A DNA stretch of 64,000 nt from Actinotalea alkalitolerans. GTDB lineage: Bacteria > Actinomycetota > Actinomycetes > Actinomycetales > Cellulomonadaceae. Position numbers and translations under genes: made by a program. Under the pieces are notes generated by a model, which saw only the letters and a list, made by a program, of their open reading frames with translations, made no database searches and was not told the DNA's origin. This document shows positions 49,933-58,801 of the stretch, in pieces; positions within the stretch are counted from its first letter, which is position 1; each line of letters opens with the position of its first letter. Where the stretch lies: positions 124,001 to 188,000 of the forward strand of contig NZ_JAMBPP010000006.1 of the NCBI RefSeq assembly GCF_023369855.1, read 5' to 3'.

Positions 49933-52142
49933 GCGCAAGCCCCGACGTGGTCCCCTCGAGGCACCGGTGCACGACGTCTGCGTCCGAGTCGCCAGTGCTG
50001 CCGACAGGCGTGCTGCGGCTGGGCGGCGGCACCGTGCCGGACCCTGTCGTCCTGGACCTGCCCGACCGGGTGGTGGCCACGGCATGGGTCGCGCCGGCCG
50101 CTCACGGTGCTGGTGGTCCCGGGCGGTTGCAGGGGGTGCTCGCCGGGGTGCCGACCGAGGCCCCGGTGCCTGGTGGCCGCGGCACCTGGACCCTGGGGCT
50201 GGACCGCGGCGGACATCCGGTCCTGCGGTGGGAGCCGTGCGGTGACGCCCACCTCGACGGTGCTCGGCCGGGCGACCGCACCGACCGCACCCTCGACGTC
50301 GTCGCCCCGAGCCCGGTCCCAAGGCTCGGCTGGACGCACCTGGAGGCCCGCGTCGGCCCTGCCGACATGGAGCTGCTGGTCGATGGTTCGACCGTGGGCC
50401 GGGCGACGCTGCCTGAGAGCGACGGTACGGGCGGCGCGACGACCGTGCACATCGGCAGCATCGCCGACGCCTGGGTGGAACGGTCCATCCGTTTCGGCTT
50501 CTTCACCGGTCTGCTCGCCGAGGTCGAGGTCCGAGGTGGCACCACCAGCGCGCCTGCGACGCGTGGGACGCGGCCGACGGCACCTGCTGCTGACCCGGCG
50601 GAGGAGTGGCGGACGGACCAGGAGGTGTTCGCCGCGGATCGCGACCGGCCACGGTTCCACTTCGCCCCCCCGGCCCAGTGGATGAACGAGCCGCACGGCA
50701 TCCTGCACCACGGAGGGAGTCACCACCTCTACTACCAGCGCAACGAGCTCGGCCCGTTCTGGGGAGCGCTCACCTGGGGGCACGCGGTCAGCGACGACCT
50801 CGTGCACTGGACGGACCTGGGGTCGTGCCTGGTGCCGGCGGACGTCCCATGGGCTCCGGAGGGTGTGTGGTCGGGGTGCTCGACGACCGACGGCGACGGC
50901 GTGCCCCTCCTCTTCTTCACCGCCGGTGACGACCGTGACGATCCCAACCAGCGCACCGGGTGGGCCCGCCCAGCTGACCCGACGGACCCGGACCTGCGGG
51001 ACTGGGTACCCGGACCAGGTCCGGTGACCACCCTGCACGACGCGCTGCCGCGTCTGCGGGCAGCGGGTCTCGAGCCACTCCCCGGCGAGTTCCGGGACCC
51101 TTTCATCTGGCAGGACGGTGACAGCTGGTTCCAGGTCGTCGGCGGGGGCATCGAGGGGCGTGGAGGCACCGCCTACCTGTTCCGCACCTCCTCGCCGACC
51201 GACGGTGCGTGGGAGTTCTGCGGGCCGCTGATGGTCGGTGACCACGCGGCGCGACCGGAGACCGGTGTGGCCTGGGAGCTGCCGGTGCTGCTCCCGGTCG
51301 GCTGCGACGGCGACGGGCGTCGCAAGCACGCGCTCTTCGTGACGCCGTGGTGGCCGACGCCGTGCGAGCACTCCCTCCTCTACGAGTGGTACTGGGTGGG
51401 GGAGTGGGATGCTTCGACGGCGACGTGGAGCCCGGACCACGAGGAGCCGCGCCTGCTGGACCTCGGCGGCTTCTTCACCGGGGTGACCGGCTCGGTCACC
51501 CCGGACGGACGGACGCTCCTGTGGACCGTCACCCAGGACCTCCTGTCGGAGGACGAGCACATCCGGCGTGGGTGGGCACAGAACGCGGGTGTACCGATGG
51601 AGATCCGCTACGTGGACGGTGACCTTCGGGTCGCTCCGGTCCGCGAGCTCACGGCCCTGCGGGAGCCCGCGGCGGTGCGACGGGGCGCCGACGACCTCAG
51701 CCAGGTCCGCACCGTCGCGGTGGACGCCGGGCCCATGCTCGATCTCGAGGTGGTGGCGGACGTGCCGGTGGGCGGGGTGATCCAGGTGGACCTGCGCGTC
51801 GACGAGCAGGGTGCTGCGGCCGTCCGGCTCGTGGTCGAGCGGACGGGTGAGGGAGTCGGCCGGATCACCGTGGTGCGTCAGGGGGCGACCGAGCCTCACC
51901 GGGTGCTGCGTTCGGGAGAGGTGATCCTTCCTCCCGCGCAGGACGTGCGGCTCCAGGTGCTCGTCGACCACTCGATGGTCGAGGCGTTCGTGCAGGGCCG
52001 TCGTAGTGTGACGACCCGTGCGTGGGCCGGTCCTCAGGAGCGCGACCTCGGGGCGGTGGCCGTCGAGGGTGGGGCGCAGCTGAAGCGCACGACGGTCTGG
52101 CCGATGCGACCCGCGGTTGTGCAGGAGCGCCGAGGAGCGTGA
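49929..52142 (+). CDS. GH32 fructosidase with N-terminal lectin-like domain and WMNEPHG motif (cluster D)
   Basis: A 737-residue intracellular GH32 enzyme. Residues 1-200 form a LamG/concanavalin-like domain, followed by the catalytic propeller (about 235-560) and a C-terminal beta-sandwich (about 585-735). The catalytic set is E254 in WMNEPHG, D390 in EFRDP and E450 in WELPVL. In most GH32 enzymes the first motif is WMNDPNG, so the nucleophile here is glutamate where aspartate is usual. This variant is found in a levan/fructan-acting subgroup of Firmicutes and actinobacteria. GTG 49929 overlaps the upstream stop. It acts with the preceding glycosidase on fructans. No terminator is seen in the next 200 bases. 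Confidence 0.85.
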   Translation: MSASPDVVPSRHRCTTSASESPVLPTGVLRLGGGTVPDPVVLDLPDRVVATAWVAPAAHGAGGPGRLQGVLAGVPTEAPVPGGRGTWTLGLDRGGHPVLRWEPCGDAHLDGARPGDRTDRTLDVVAPSPVPRLGWTHLEARVGPADMELLVDGSTVGRATLPESDGTGGATTVHIGSIADAWVERSIRFGFFTGLLAEVEVRGGTTSAPATRGTRPTAPAADPAEEWRTDQEVFAADRDRPRFHFAPPAQWMNEPHGILHHGGSHHLYYQRNELGPFWGALTWGHAVSDDLVHWTDLGSCLVPADVPWAPEGVWSGCSTTDGDGVPLLFFTAGDDRDDPNQRTGWARPADPTDPDLRDWVPGPGPVTTLHDALPRLRAAGLEPLPGEFRDPFIWQDGDSWFQVVGGGIEGRGGTAYLFRTSSPTDGAWEFCGPLMVGDHAARPETGVAWELPVLLPVGCDGDGRRKHALFVTPWWPTPCEHSLLYEWYWVGEWDASTATWSPDHEEPRLLDLGGFFTGVTGSVTPDGRTLLWTVTQDLLSEDEHIRRGWAQNAGVPMEIRYVDGDLRVAPVRELTALREPAAVRRGADDLSQVRTVAVDAGPMLDLEVVADVPVGGVIQVDLRVDEQGAAAVRLVVERTGEGVGRITVVRQGATEPHRVLRSGEVILPPAQDVRLQVLVDHSMVEAFVQGRRSVTTRAWAGPQERDLGAVAVEGGAQLKRTTVWPMRPAVVQERRGA

Positions 52143-52345
52143 CAGGGGCCGTCGAGGAGTCGTCGGAGAAGGCGTGCCGATCGTGATGATCGCCTCGTCG
52201 GGGAGCTCCGCGGTGCAGGCCAGACGGAAGACTCCGTGGTGGTGGACCGTCACCTGAGGAAGTGCACCGCCTGCACGCGCAGAGGTACCGGGTTAGCGTC
52301 GAGGCATCAACCGTTCCTGCTCGGTGCAGGGGCCGAGGAGGGCGG

Positions 52346-53731
52346 GTGCCGGACGCAGGACGCCGCGACCGACCCGAGGGCCTCGGGTCGCCCCTGGGTC
52401 GGCTGCGACAGCTCGCCGAGGACACACCCGCGCACCGCGACCGCTACGTCGACCTCCTGCGCGCGGTCGCGATCCTCACCGTCGTCGTGGGCCACTGGGT
52501 GACCAGCGCGGTCACGGTCACCGACGGTCGGCTCGGCGGTGTGAACGCCCTCTACGTGGTGCCGTGGGCGCAGTGGGCGACCTGGCTGTTCCAGGTGATG
52601 CCCGTGTTCTTCCTGGTCGGCGGGTACGCCAACACCGCCTCGCTCGACGAGCACCGTCGCTCGGGTGGTACCGCGACCGCCTGGGTGCAGTCCCGGGCCC
52701 TGCGGCTGCTCCGCCCGACGGCGGTCTTCGTCGTCGTGCTCGTCGTCGGCTACGCGGCGGCGCTCGCGCTGGGGGCCGACGCCCGGGTCGCCCGGACCTC
52801 CGTGTGGCTGGCCGGGATCGCGCTGTGGTTCCTCGTGGTGTACCTGGCGGTCGTCGCCCTCGCGCCTACGTGCATCGACTGGCAGCGGAGGTGGGGCGCG
52901 GGTGCGATCCTCACCCTGGTGGCCCTGGTCGCAGCCGGGGACGTCGCGCGGGTGGTGACCGGGTCCGACGTGCCTGCCACCGGGAGCTACGTGGTGGGGT
53001 GGCTGGCGGTGCACCAGCTCGGCGTCGCGTGGCGTGACGGGGTGCTCACCCGCACACGCCGGCCGGCCTCCGTGCTCGCCGGCGGGGGCCTGGGCACGGC
53101 CGCGGTCCTCGTCGCGTGGGGTCCCTACGGCGTCACGATGGTCGGGGCGGCCCCGCCACCCGACCTGGGCAACGCCGACCCGCCCACGCTCGCGCTGCTC
53201 GCCCTCGCCGCGTCCCAGACCGGGGTCGTGCTGCTGCTGAGCCCCGTCATCACGCCCTGGCTCGAGCGGCTTCGGGTGTGGATGGTGGTGGTGGCCCTCA
53301 ACGCCGTCATCCTGACCATCTTCCTGTGGCACATGGTGCCCGTGGTGATCGCCGGCGTGACCCTCATGGGCAGCGGCCTGTTCCCGCAGCCCGAGGTGGG
53401 CTCGGGGGAGTGGTTCGCCCTGCGGGTCCCGTGGCTGCTCGTGCTCGCCGTGCTGCTGACCCTGCTCGTCGCGGTGCTCGCCCGGTTCGAGACCTCGACC
53501 GGCCGACGGCGCGAGGGGACTGCGCACCCCGTGGCGGTCGGCGCCGGGGTCGTCGCGTGCGTCGCCGCGCTCGCGGGCCTCGGCGTCACCGGCACCGAAG
53601 GGGTGCTCCCCCCGGTCGCCGGGCTGCCCGTGGGCGAGCTGGTGCTCTTCGGGACAGGGTTGACCGTCCTGGCACGGGCGGACGGGTCGCGCCCCTGGCC
53701 GAGGCGCGACCCGTCCCGCCGAGGCGGATGA
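52346..53731 (+). CDS. acyltransferase 3 family membrane protein
   Basis: A 461-residue protein with ten or more membrane helices of the acyltransferase 3 family, which O-acylates sugars and other extracytoplasmic molecules. The family's first helix RYVDLLRAVAILTVVVGHW contains the catalytic-region histidine. The central MPVFFLVGGYAN segment and the SRALRLLRP loop with its conserved arginines are also typical. GTG 52346 is selected because AGGAGG stands four bases before it, while upstream in-frame starts give arginine-rich sequence. The acceptor is unknown. It lies about 200 bases after cluster D and converges with the ABC exporter genes. Confidence 0.82.
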   Translation: MPDAGRRDRPEGLGSPLGRLRQLAEDTPAHRDRYVDLLRAVAILTVVVGHWVTSAVTVTDGRLGGVNALYVVPWAQWATWLFQVMPVFFLVGGYANTASLDEHRRSGGTATAWVQSRALRLLRPTAVFVVVLVVGYAAALALGADARVARTSVWLAGIALWFLVVYLAVVALAPTCIDWQRRWGAGAILTLVALVAAGDVARVVTGSDVPATGSYVVGWLAVHQLGVAWRDGVLTRTRRPASVLAGGGLGTAAVLVAWGPYGVTMVGAAPPPDLGNADPPTLALLALAASQTGVVLLLSPVITPWLERLRVWMVVVALNAVILTIFLWHMVPVVIAGVTLMGSGLFPQPEVGSGEWFALRVPWLLVLAVLLTLLVAVLARFETSTGRRREGTAHPVAVGAGVVACVAALAGLGVTGTEGVLPPVAGLPVGELVLFGTGLTVLARADGSRPWPRRDPSRRGG

Positions 53732-53747
53732 CCGGACCCGCGGGTCC

Positions 53748-55424
53748 TCACACCACCGGCAGGTCCCGGCGTCGGAAGCCCACGAAGGCCAGCAGCCACA
53801 GCACCGCGGCGAGCGCCGTCAGCGCGAGCAACGGGCCCGCGGTCACGGCCTCGACGGGGACGCGCGGCACGGCGTCGAACGGGTCGAGCGCCGTGACCGC
53901 CGCGGGCAGGTCGAGCAGCGGGCCGAACACGCCGACGACGAACCCGAACGCGAGCAGCGCCCACGGCAGGGGTGCGGCGACCCGCGGGAGCCAGGCGTAC
54001 AGCGCCGCGGTCAGGCCGAGGTACACGCCGAGCGCCGGCAGGTACGCGGCCGCGGCCTGCAGGTACGTGCCGAGGTCGGGGTCGGTGATGCCGACGAGCA
54101 CTGCACCGAGCCAGAGCGTCACCCCGGTCGTGGCAGCGAGCACCAGCGTCCCGAGCGCCGCGACCCCCAGCTGGGCCGCGAACCAGCGGGTCCGCGAGAC
54201 CGGCAGGCCGAGCATCGGCTCGAGCCGGCCGGCGGACTCCTCACCGCGTGCCCGCAGCACCGCCGCGATGCCGTAGCCCGCCGCGAGGAGCATGCCGAAG
54301 ACCACCATGACGGAGATGAAGCCACCCAGCAGCTGGCCCCGCCCGCCGAACATCTCGAGCACCTCGGGACTGGTCGCCGACAGCTCCTCGAACATGTCCT
54401 CGAGGCCCTCGATGTAGGTGCCGGTCGCGGTCCACATCAGTCCCAGCCCCGCGGTCCACCACATCAGGGCGACCCGCTGCTGGCGCCAGGCGAGCGCGAA
54501 GGGGGAGCGCAGCCCGGGAGCGGCGTCAGCCCGCCCCGCGCGGGCCGCGACCAGCCCGGCCCCGAGGTCGCGACGCGAGGCCAGGACCACGCCGACCGCG
54601 AGCAGCAGCACGACGAGCACCACGTGCAGCAGCAGCGGCCACCACCGCAGGTCCACGAAGGCGCGCATCTGCTGCGCCCAGCCGATGGGTGAGGTCCAGG
54701 ACAGCCACGAGCCGTGGGTCTGCTGCATGTCACCGAACGCACGGGCCATGTACACGACGCCGAGCACCGCGATGCCCAGGCCGGTCGCGCCACGGGCGTG
54801 CTCGGTGACCTGCGCGACGACGATGCCGATCGCGGCGAACACCACGCCCAGCAGAGTGATGGCGGCTCCGACAGCGAGGGAGTCAGCGACCGCCAGCCCT
54901 CCGCCGATCATGACCAGCGCGCTGAGCAGCCCGATCACGACGTCGGCGATCAGCACGGCGAGGAAGGCTGCCGCGCCCTGGGCGTGCCGGCCGACGACCC
55001 CGGCGCGCACCAGCTCGGCGCGGCCTGACTCCTCCTCGGCGCGGGTGTTCCGGACGATCTGCATCACGTTGAAGATCGCGAGGGTGATCGCGACCCACCC
55101 GATGAGCTCGTTGGAGAGCATCGCGCCGACCGTGTAGTCCTCCAGGCCGTAGCCGGGCCCCGCCATCATCGTGCTGACGGGCGTGTCCATGACGGCTGCG
55201 CGCGACTGCCGCTCCTCGAAGGTCGTGTACAGGGCCGTGAGGGCGCCCACGAAGTAGACGTGGAGCAGCACGACCGACCCGGTCCACACCGAGAGCCGGA
55301 CCCGATCACGGCGCAGCACGAAGCGCAGCAGGTGACCGGTACCGGTCAGGTCCACCGTCGCGTCGCGTCGGGAACCGGGTCCCGACGGTGCGGTGCGTGG
55401 ACGCGGGAGCGTCGTGGTGCTCAT
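53748..55424 (-). CDS. ABC exporter membrane component (two fused ABC-2-like halves)
   Basis: A 558-residue integral membrane protein with about twelve hydrophobic segments, arranged as two similar six-helix halves (about 30-290 and 315-555). It represents two ABC-2-type halves in a single chain. This type partners with a DrrA-like ATPase to export drugs or lipids. ATG 55424 overlaps the upstream ATPase stop (ATGA). The cargo is not predictable. A TetR regulator upstream probably controls expression, so a toxic or xenobiotic compound is the likely inducer. Confidence 0.87.
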   Translation of the reverse strand: MSTTTLPRPRTAPSGPGSRRDATVDLTGTGHLLRFVLRRDRVRLSVWTGSVVLLHVYFVGALTALYTTFEERQSRAAVMDTPVSTMMAGPGYGLEDYTVGAMLSNELIGWVAITLAIFNVMQIVRNTRAEEESGRAELVRAGVVGRHAQGAAAFLAVLIADVVIGLLSALVMIGGGLAVADSLAVGAAITLLGVVFAAIGIVVAQVTEHARGATGLGIAVLGVVYMARAFGDMQQTHGSWLSWTSPIGWAQQMRAFVDLRWWPLLLHVVLVVLLLAVGVVLASRRDLGAGLVAARAGRADAAPGLRSPFALAWRQQRVALMWWTAGLGLMWTATGTYIEGLEDMFEELSATSPEVLEMFGGRGQLLGGFISVMVVFGMLLAAGYGIAAVLRARGEESAGRLEPMLGLPVSRTRWFAAQLGVAALGTLVLAATTGVTLWLGAVLVGITDPDLGTYLQAAAAYLPALGVYLGLTAALYAWLPRVAAPLPWALLAFGFVVGVFGPLLDLPAAVTALDPFDAVPRVPVEAVTAGPLLALTALAAVLWLLAFVGFRRRDLPVV

Positions 55425-56383
55425 CGCGCACCTGCCGCTGCGGGGTTGTCGGCTCGCGTCGTCGGTGCCTCGCCGTAGTGGCGCATGAAGAGCTCCTCGA
55501 GGGAGGGCGGCATGGCCGTGAAGCTGTGCACACCCAGGGAGCCAAGCTCCCGCAGGACGGCGGACATGCTGGCGTTGTCGACGTCGAACCGGACCCGCGT
55601 CCCCTGACCGTTGCGCTCGGCGACGACGTCGTGCACTCCGGGGAGACCGGCGATCGGGCTCGGGTCGCCGGCCACGACGGCGTTGACGGTCGAGCGGGTG
55701 AGGTGGCGCAGCTCCTCGAGCGTGCCGGACTCGACCGCACGGCCCGCCCGGATGATCGTCACGGTGTCGCAGACCTTCTCGACCTCGTGCAGGATGTGGC
55801 TGCTCAGCAGCACCGAGCGGCCCTGCGCCTTGACCTCCCGCAGGTACTCGGTGAAGACCGCCTCCATCAGGGGGTCCAGGCCCGAGGTCGGCTCGTCCAG
55901 GACGAGGAGCTCGACGTCGGAGGCGAGGGCCGCGACCAGCGCGACCTTCTGCCGGTTGCCCTTGGAGTAGGTGCGCGACTTCTTCGTGGGGTCGAGCTCG
56001 AAGCGCTCGAGCAGCTCGGCCTTGCGCCTCGGGTCGACGGGCCCGCGCAGGCGGGTCAGCAGGTCGATCGCCTCGCCGCCCGTGAGGTTGGGCCACAGGC
56101 TCACGTCGCCGGGTACGTAGGCGAGCCGGCGGTGCAGGGCGACGGCGTCGGCCCAGGGGTCACCGCCGAGCAGGCGCGCGCTGCCGGCGTCCGCGCGCAG
56201 CAGGCCGAGCAGCACACGGATGGTGGTGGACTTCCCTGCGCCGTTGGGGCCGAGGAACCCGGCGACCTCTCCGGGGGCGACCGTCAGGTCGAGGCCGTCC
56301 AGGGCGTTGACGCTGCCGAAGGCCTTGTGCAGGTCGTGGATCTCGATGGCGGGCGCGGGCGCGCCCGAGGTGCTCGTGGTCAT
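55421..56383 (-). CDS. ABC exporter ATPase, DrrA-like
   Basis: A 320-residue ABC ATPase with Walker A GPNGAGKS (about 44-51), a YSKGNRQK signature variant (usual LSGGQ), Walker [13 protein letters not shown] and switch histidine in SSHILHEVE. The YSKGNRQ form is characteristic of DrrA-like exporters in actinobacteria. The C-terminal 80 residues form the accessory domain of this class. ATG 56383 has GAGGGAAG upstream. The gene lies 59 bases after the TetR regulator on the same strand and overlaps the membrane component, forming a regulator-ATPase-permease operon. Confidence 0.92.
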   Translation of the reverse strand: MTTSTSGAPAPAIEIHDLHKAFGSVNALDGLDLTVAPGEVAGFLGPNGAGKSTTIRVLLGLLRADAGSARLLGGDPWADAVALHRRLAYVPGDVSLWPNLTGGEAIDLLTRLRGPVDPRRKAELLERFELDPTKKSRTYSKGNRQKVALVAALASDVELLVLDEPTSGLDPLMEAVFTEYLREVKAQGRSVLLSSHILHEVEKVCDTVTIIRAGRAVESGTLEELRHLTRSTVNAVVAGDPSPIAGLPGVHDVVAERNGQGTRVRFDVDNASMSAVLRELGSLGVHSFTAMPPSLEELFMRHYGEAPTTRADNPAAAGAR

Positions 56384-56442
56384 GACTTCCCTCGTTCGGG
56401 ACGGAGTCTGGTTCGGGTGCCCGGGAGGTCCCGGGGCGAGGT

Positions 56443-57126
56443 CTAGCCGGCGGTTCTCTCCTCGCGGGCCGCCGGGGGGTCGCCGACATAGCTGAGGTAC
56501 TCGTCGAGCATCCGGCGGGTGGTGAGCACGCCCTCGGTGTACATCTCGAGGGCCGGAAGGGTGATCGCGTCGAAGTGACGGCGCATCAGGGCGGCGAGGT
56601 CCGAGGGGTCCTCGGGCGGGTCGAGCGTGATCGAGAGCAGTCCCGACCCGAGCGAGGACAGCACGAGGTAGCGGGCCCGCGCACGCTCGTCGCGGCTGGG
56701 CACGATCACCCCGGCCGCGACGCCGTCGGCCATGTACTCGACCGCGTCGTCGACCATGTGGTCCACGAAAGACCGGGCCAGGGGGCCACCGTGCTGGAGC
56801 GAGCGGAGCACGTAGGCGAAGATCGGCGCGAACTGCTCGGCCGTGGCGAAGTACTCCAGGAACCGGCCACCCGTGGACTCGACGAGGTTCTCGTACTTGG
56901 CGTGCTTGATCTCCTCGAGGATGTGCGTGTCGCACGCCTGACGAAGCTTCTCCTTGGTCCCGAAGTGGTGGATGACGAGCCCGGCGCTGACCCCGGCGTC
57001 GGCCGCGATGACGCGCAGGGACGTCCCGAACCCCTCACGCCCGAAGCGCAGGACGGCGGCGTCACGGATCCGGGCGCGCGTGGTGAGGTCCTCGGGCTCG
57101 GCGCCGCGCGATCGGGTTGAACGCAT
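56443..57126 (-). CDS. TetR-family regulator of the ABC exporter
   Basis: A 227-residue TetR regulator with an N-terminal helix-turn-helix (about 18-65: [17 protein letters not shown], then [21 protein letters not shown]) and a helical ligand domain. ATG 57126 is chosen because the -10 box TAGAAT (complement of 57134-57139) stands seven bases before it, giving a leaderless start. TTGAGC (complement of 57158-57163) is the matching -35, 18 bases further. It is the first gene of the regulator-ATPase-permease operon. No perfect operator palindrome is seen, only an ACGCGT-centred weak one between the promoter boxes. Confidence 0.9.
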   Translation of the reverse strand: MRSTRSRGAEPEDLTTRARIRDAAVLRFGREGFGTSLRVIAADAGVSAGLVIHHFGTKEKLRQACDTHILEEIKHAKYENLVESTGGRFLEYFATAEQFAPIFAYVLRSLQHGGPLARSFVDHMVDDAVEYMADGVAAGVIVPSRDERARARYLVLSSLGSGLLSITLDPPEDPSDLAALMRRHFDAITLPALEMYTEGVLTTRRMLDEYLSYVGDPPAAREERTAG

Positions 57127-57191
57127 GGTCAGCATTCTATACACGCGTTCAGCGCTGGCTCAAGGGGTGGTGCCGGGACGTCGTCCCGCGC

Positions 57192-57221
57192 TTGAGGTGG
57201 GGGAGCTCGGCATCGTAAGTA
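57192..57221 (+). promoter_or_regulatory. probable promoter of cluster E
   Basis: TTGAGG at 57192-57197 and TAAGTA at 57216-57221 with an 18-base spacer. The operator palindrome begins at the next base, placing it on the transcript start, an ideal position for a repressor. An alternative is TTGACC at 57240 with a poor -10. Confidence 0.4.
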
Positions 57222-57241
57222 AAACGTTATCGATATCGTTT
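57222..57241. promoter_or_regulatory. 20-base LacI-type operator palindrome, cluster E
   Basis: An AT-rich palindrome with arms AAACG...CGTTT around a central ATCGAT; 18 of 20 positions obey two-fold symmetry. It is typical of LacI-family operators but differs from those of clusters B, C and D. No regulator gene is linked within the window. It may be encoded beyond the right edge, after the GH43 gene. Confidence 0.75.
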
Positions 57242-57310
57242 GACCTGACCGCTTCCTCCCTGCCAGAGTCACTCCTACGACCCCCGGTCAATGATGACGA
57301 GGAGTGCCTC

Positions 57311-57403
57311 ATGACGAACTGCCCGCCCCACCGACGGGGCGGGAGCACCACCGATGGACCGCCCGGCAGCAAGGTCCCGTGCCACGGGATGCGCTGCGCC
57401 TGA
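57311..57403 (+). CDS. possible 30-residue leader peptide upstream of cluster E
   Basis: A short frame with an ideal AGGAG ribosome site six bases before its ATG, encoding 30 residues with three cysteines. It contains an eight-base-pair hairpin (57322-57329 with 57336-57343) and ends 76 bases before the binding-protein start. It could be a translated leader affecting downstream expression, but no homologue is known to me. Confidence 0.35.
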   Translation: MTNCPPHRRGGSTTDGPPGSKVPCHGMRCA

Positions 57404-57479
57404 CTCCGGTTCCGGTCCTGACCGCCCCTCACCGGGCGACCGTTCCCCTCCATGTAGCTCAACGAAGAGGACAGATCAC

Positions 57480-58793
57480 ATGAAGACAAGGAAGCTCCTG
57501 GCGGTCTCGACCGTCGTGCTGATGGGCGCCGTTGGGCTCACCGCCTGCGGTGGCGACGACAACGGCGGCAGCAGCGGCGGCACCGACGGCGCAGGCTCCG
57601 GGAACGCCTCGGTCGAGCTGATGATGTGGCACAACTCCACCACCGGCCCCGGCAAGGCGTTCTGGGACGAGACGGCCGCCCAGTTTATGGAGGCCAACGA
57701 GAACGTCACGGTGACCATCCAGACCATCCAGAACGAGGACATGGATGGCAAGCTCCAGACCGCGCTCAACTCGGGTGACGCGCCGGACGTCTTCATGGCG
57801 CGTGGTGGCGGCAAGCTCGCCGACATCGTCGAGGCGGGTCAGGTGATGGACATCACCGACCTGATCGCCGACGACGTGCGCCCGGCGATCGAGGGCACGC
57901 TCAACGCGTTCAGCATCGACGGCAAGGTCTACGGCATGCCGACCTCCGTGCTCCCCGGCGGCATCTACTACAACAAGACCATGTTCGAGGAGGCCGGCAT
58001 CGAGGGCACCCCCGAGACCATGGCCGAGCTCGACGAGGCCGTCGAGAAGCTCAAGGGCATCGGCGTCGAGCCGATCGCGCTCGGTGGCAAGGCGGCCTGG
58101 CCGGCGGCCCACTGGTACTACTTCCTCGCACTGCGTCACTGCTCGCAGGACGTCATGACCGAGGCTGCGGCCTCGATGTCGTTCGACGACGCGTGCTGGA
58201 CCGATGCGGCCCAGGAGCTCGCCGACTTCGCCGAGACCGAGCCGTTCAACTCGGGCTACCTCACCACCGAGGCTCAGGGCAGCGCCGCCTCGTCGGCCGG
58301 CATGATCGCCAACGACCAGGCCGCCATGGAGCTCATGGGTGCCTGGAACCCGGGCGTCATCGCCGACCTCACGCCGGACAAGCAGCCGAAGGCTGACCTC
58401 GGCTGGTTTGCCTTCCCGGCCGTCGACGGCGGTGCCGGTGACCCCACCGCGATGATGGGTGGCGTCGACGGGTACGCATGCCACGTCGACTCTCCGGTCG
58501 AGTGCGCGGACTTCCTCAACTTCTTCATGTCGCAGGAGCGTCAGGAGGCGTACGCCGAGGCGTTCGTCACGCTGCCCGCGAGCCAGGAAGCTCAGGGCGT
58601 CGTCACCGACCCGGCCCTGCTCGACGTCCTCGCGGCCTACAACGGGGCCGCGTATGTGCAGGTCTGGCTCGACACGCTGTTCGGCCAGAACGTGGGCAAC
58701 GCCCTGAACGCCGGTGTCGTCGAGATGCTCGCGGGCAACGGCACCCCTGAGGGTGTCATCAAGGCAGTCAACGACGCAGCCGCCAAGGAGTAG
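57480..58793 (+). CDS. ABC importer extracellular solute-binding lipoprotein (cluster E)
   Basis: A 437-residue family 1 solute-binding lipoprotein. The signal peptide ends LTAC with acylated Cys23 and is followed by a glycine/serine/aspartate-rich linker. The mature domain starts VELMMWHNSTTGPGKAFWDE, close to the xylobiose/cello-oligosaccharide-binding proteins of actinobacteria (BxlE-like). ATG 57480 has AAGAGGA upstream. AAGGAG at the stop codon is the ribosome site for the permease eight bases on, so no stem-loop separates them, unlike in the other clusters. Downstream GH3 and GH43 genes support a xylo- or arabino-oligosaccharide ligand. Confidence 0.9.
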   Translation: MKTRKLLAVSTVVLMGAVGLTACGGDDNGGSSGGTDGAGSGNASVELMMWHNSTTGPGKAFWDETAAQFMEANENVTVTIQTIQNEDMDGKLQTALNSGDAPDVFMARGGGKLADIVEAGQVMDITDLIADDVRPAIEGTLNAFSIDGKVYGMPTSVLPGGIYYNKTMFEEAGIEGTPETMAELDEAVEKLKGIGVEPIALGGKAAWPAAHWYYFLALRHCSQDVMTEAAASMSFDDACWTDAAQELADFAETEPFNSGYLTTEAQGSAASSAGMIANDQAAMELMGAWNPGVIADLTPDKQPKADLGWFAFPAVDGGAGDPTAMMGGVDGYACHVDSPVECADFLNFFMSQERQEAYAEAFVTLPASQEAQGVVTDPALLDVLAAYNGAAYVQVWLDTLFGQNVGNALNAGVVEMLAGNGTPEGVIKAVNDAAAKE

Positions 58794-58801
58794 TCGGACC
58801 C

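Larger units (their letters stand above)
57127..57479. other. 353-base regulatory gap between TetR and xylan-type cluster E
   Basis: Contains the leaderless TetR promoter on the left, a promoter with a large palindromic operator at 57192-57241, a possible 30-residue leader frame with two small hairpins (57311-57403), and an AGAGGA ribosome site before ATG 57480. No other gene is visible. Confidence 0.6.

Noticed and set aside
49737-52253. Minus-strand frame of over 800 codons opposite the GH32 gene
   Set aside because: Antisense of a clear GH32 enzyme. Only its first 35-40 codons lie in non-coding DNA and show no recognisable family.
53748-56096. Continuous frame that would fuse upstream sequence to the ABC exporter membrane protein
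   Set aside because: The N-terminal third is an out-of-frame reading of the ATPase gene. The true start is ATG 55424, overlapping the ATPase stop.
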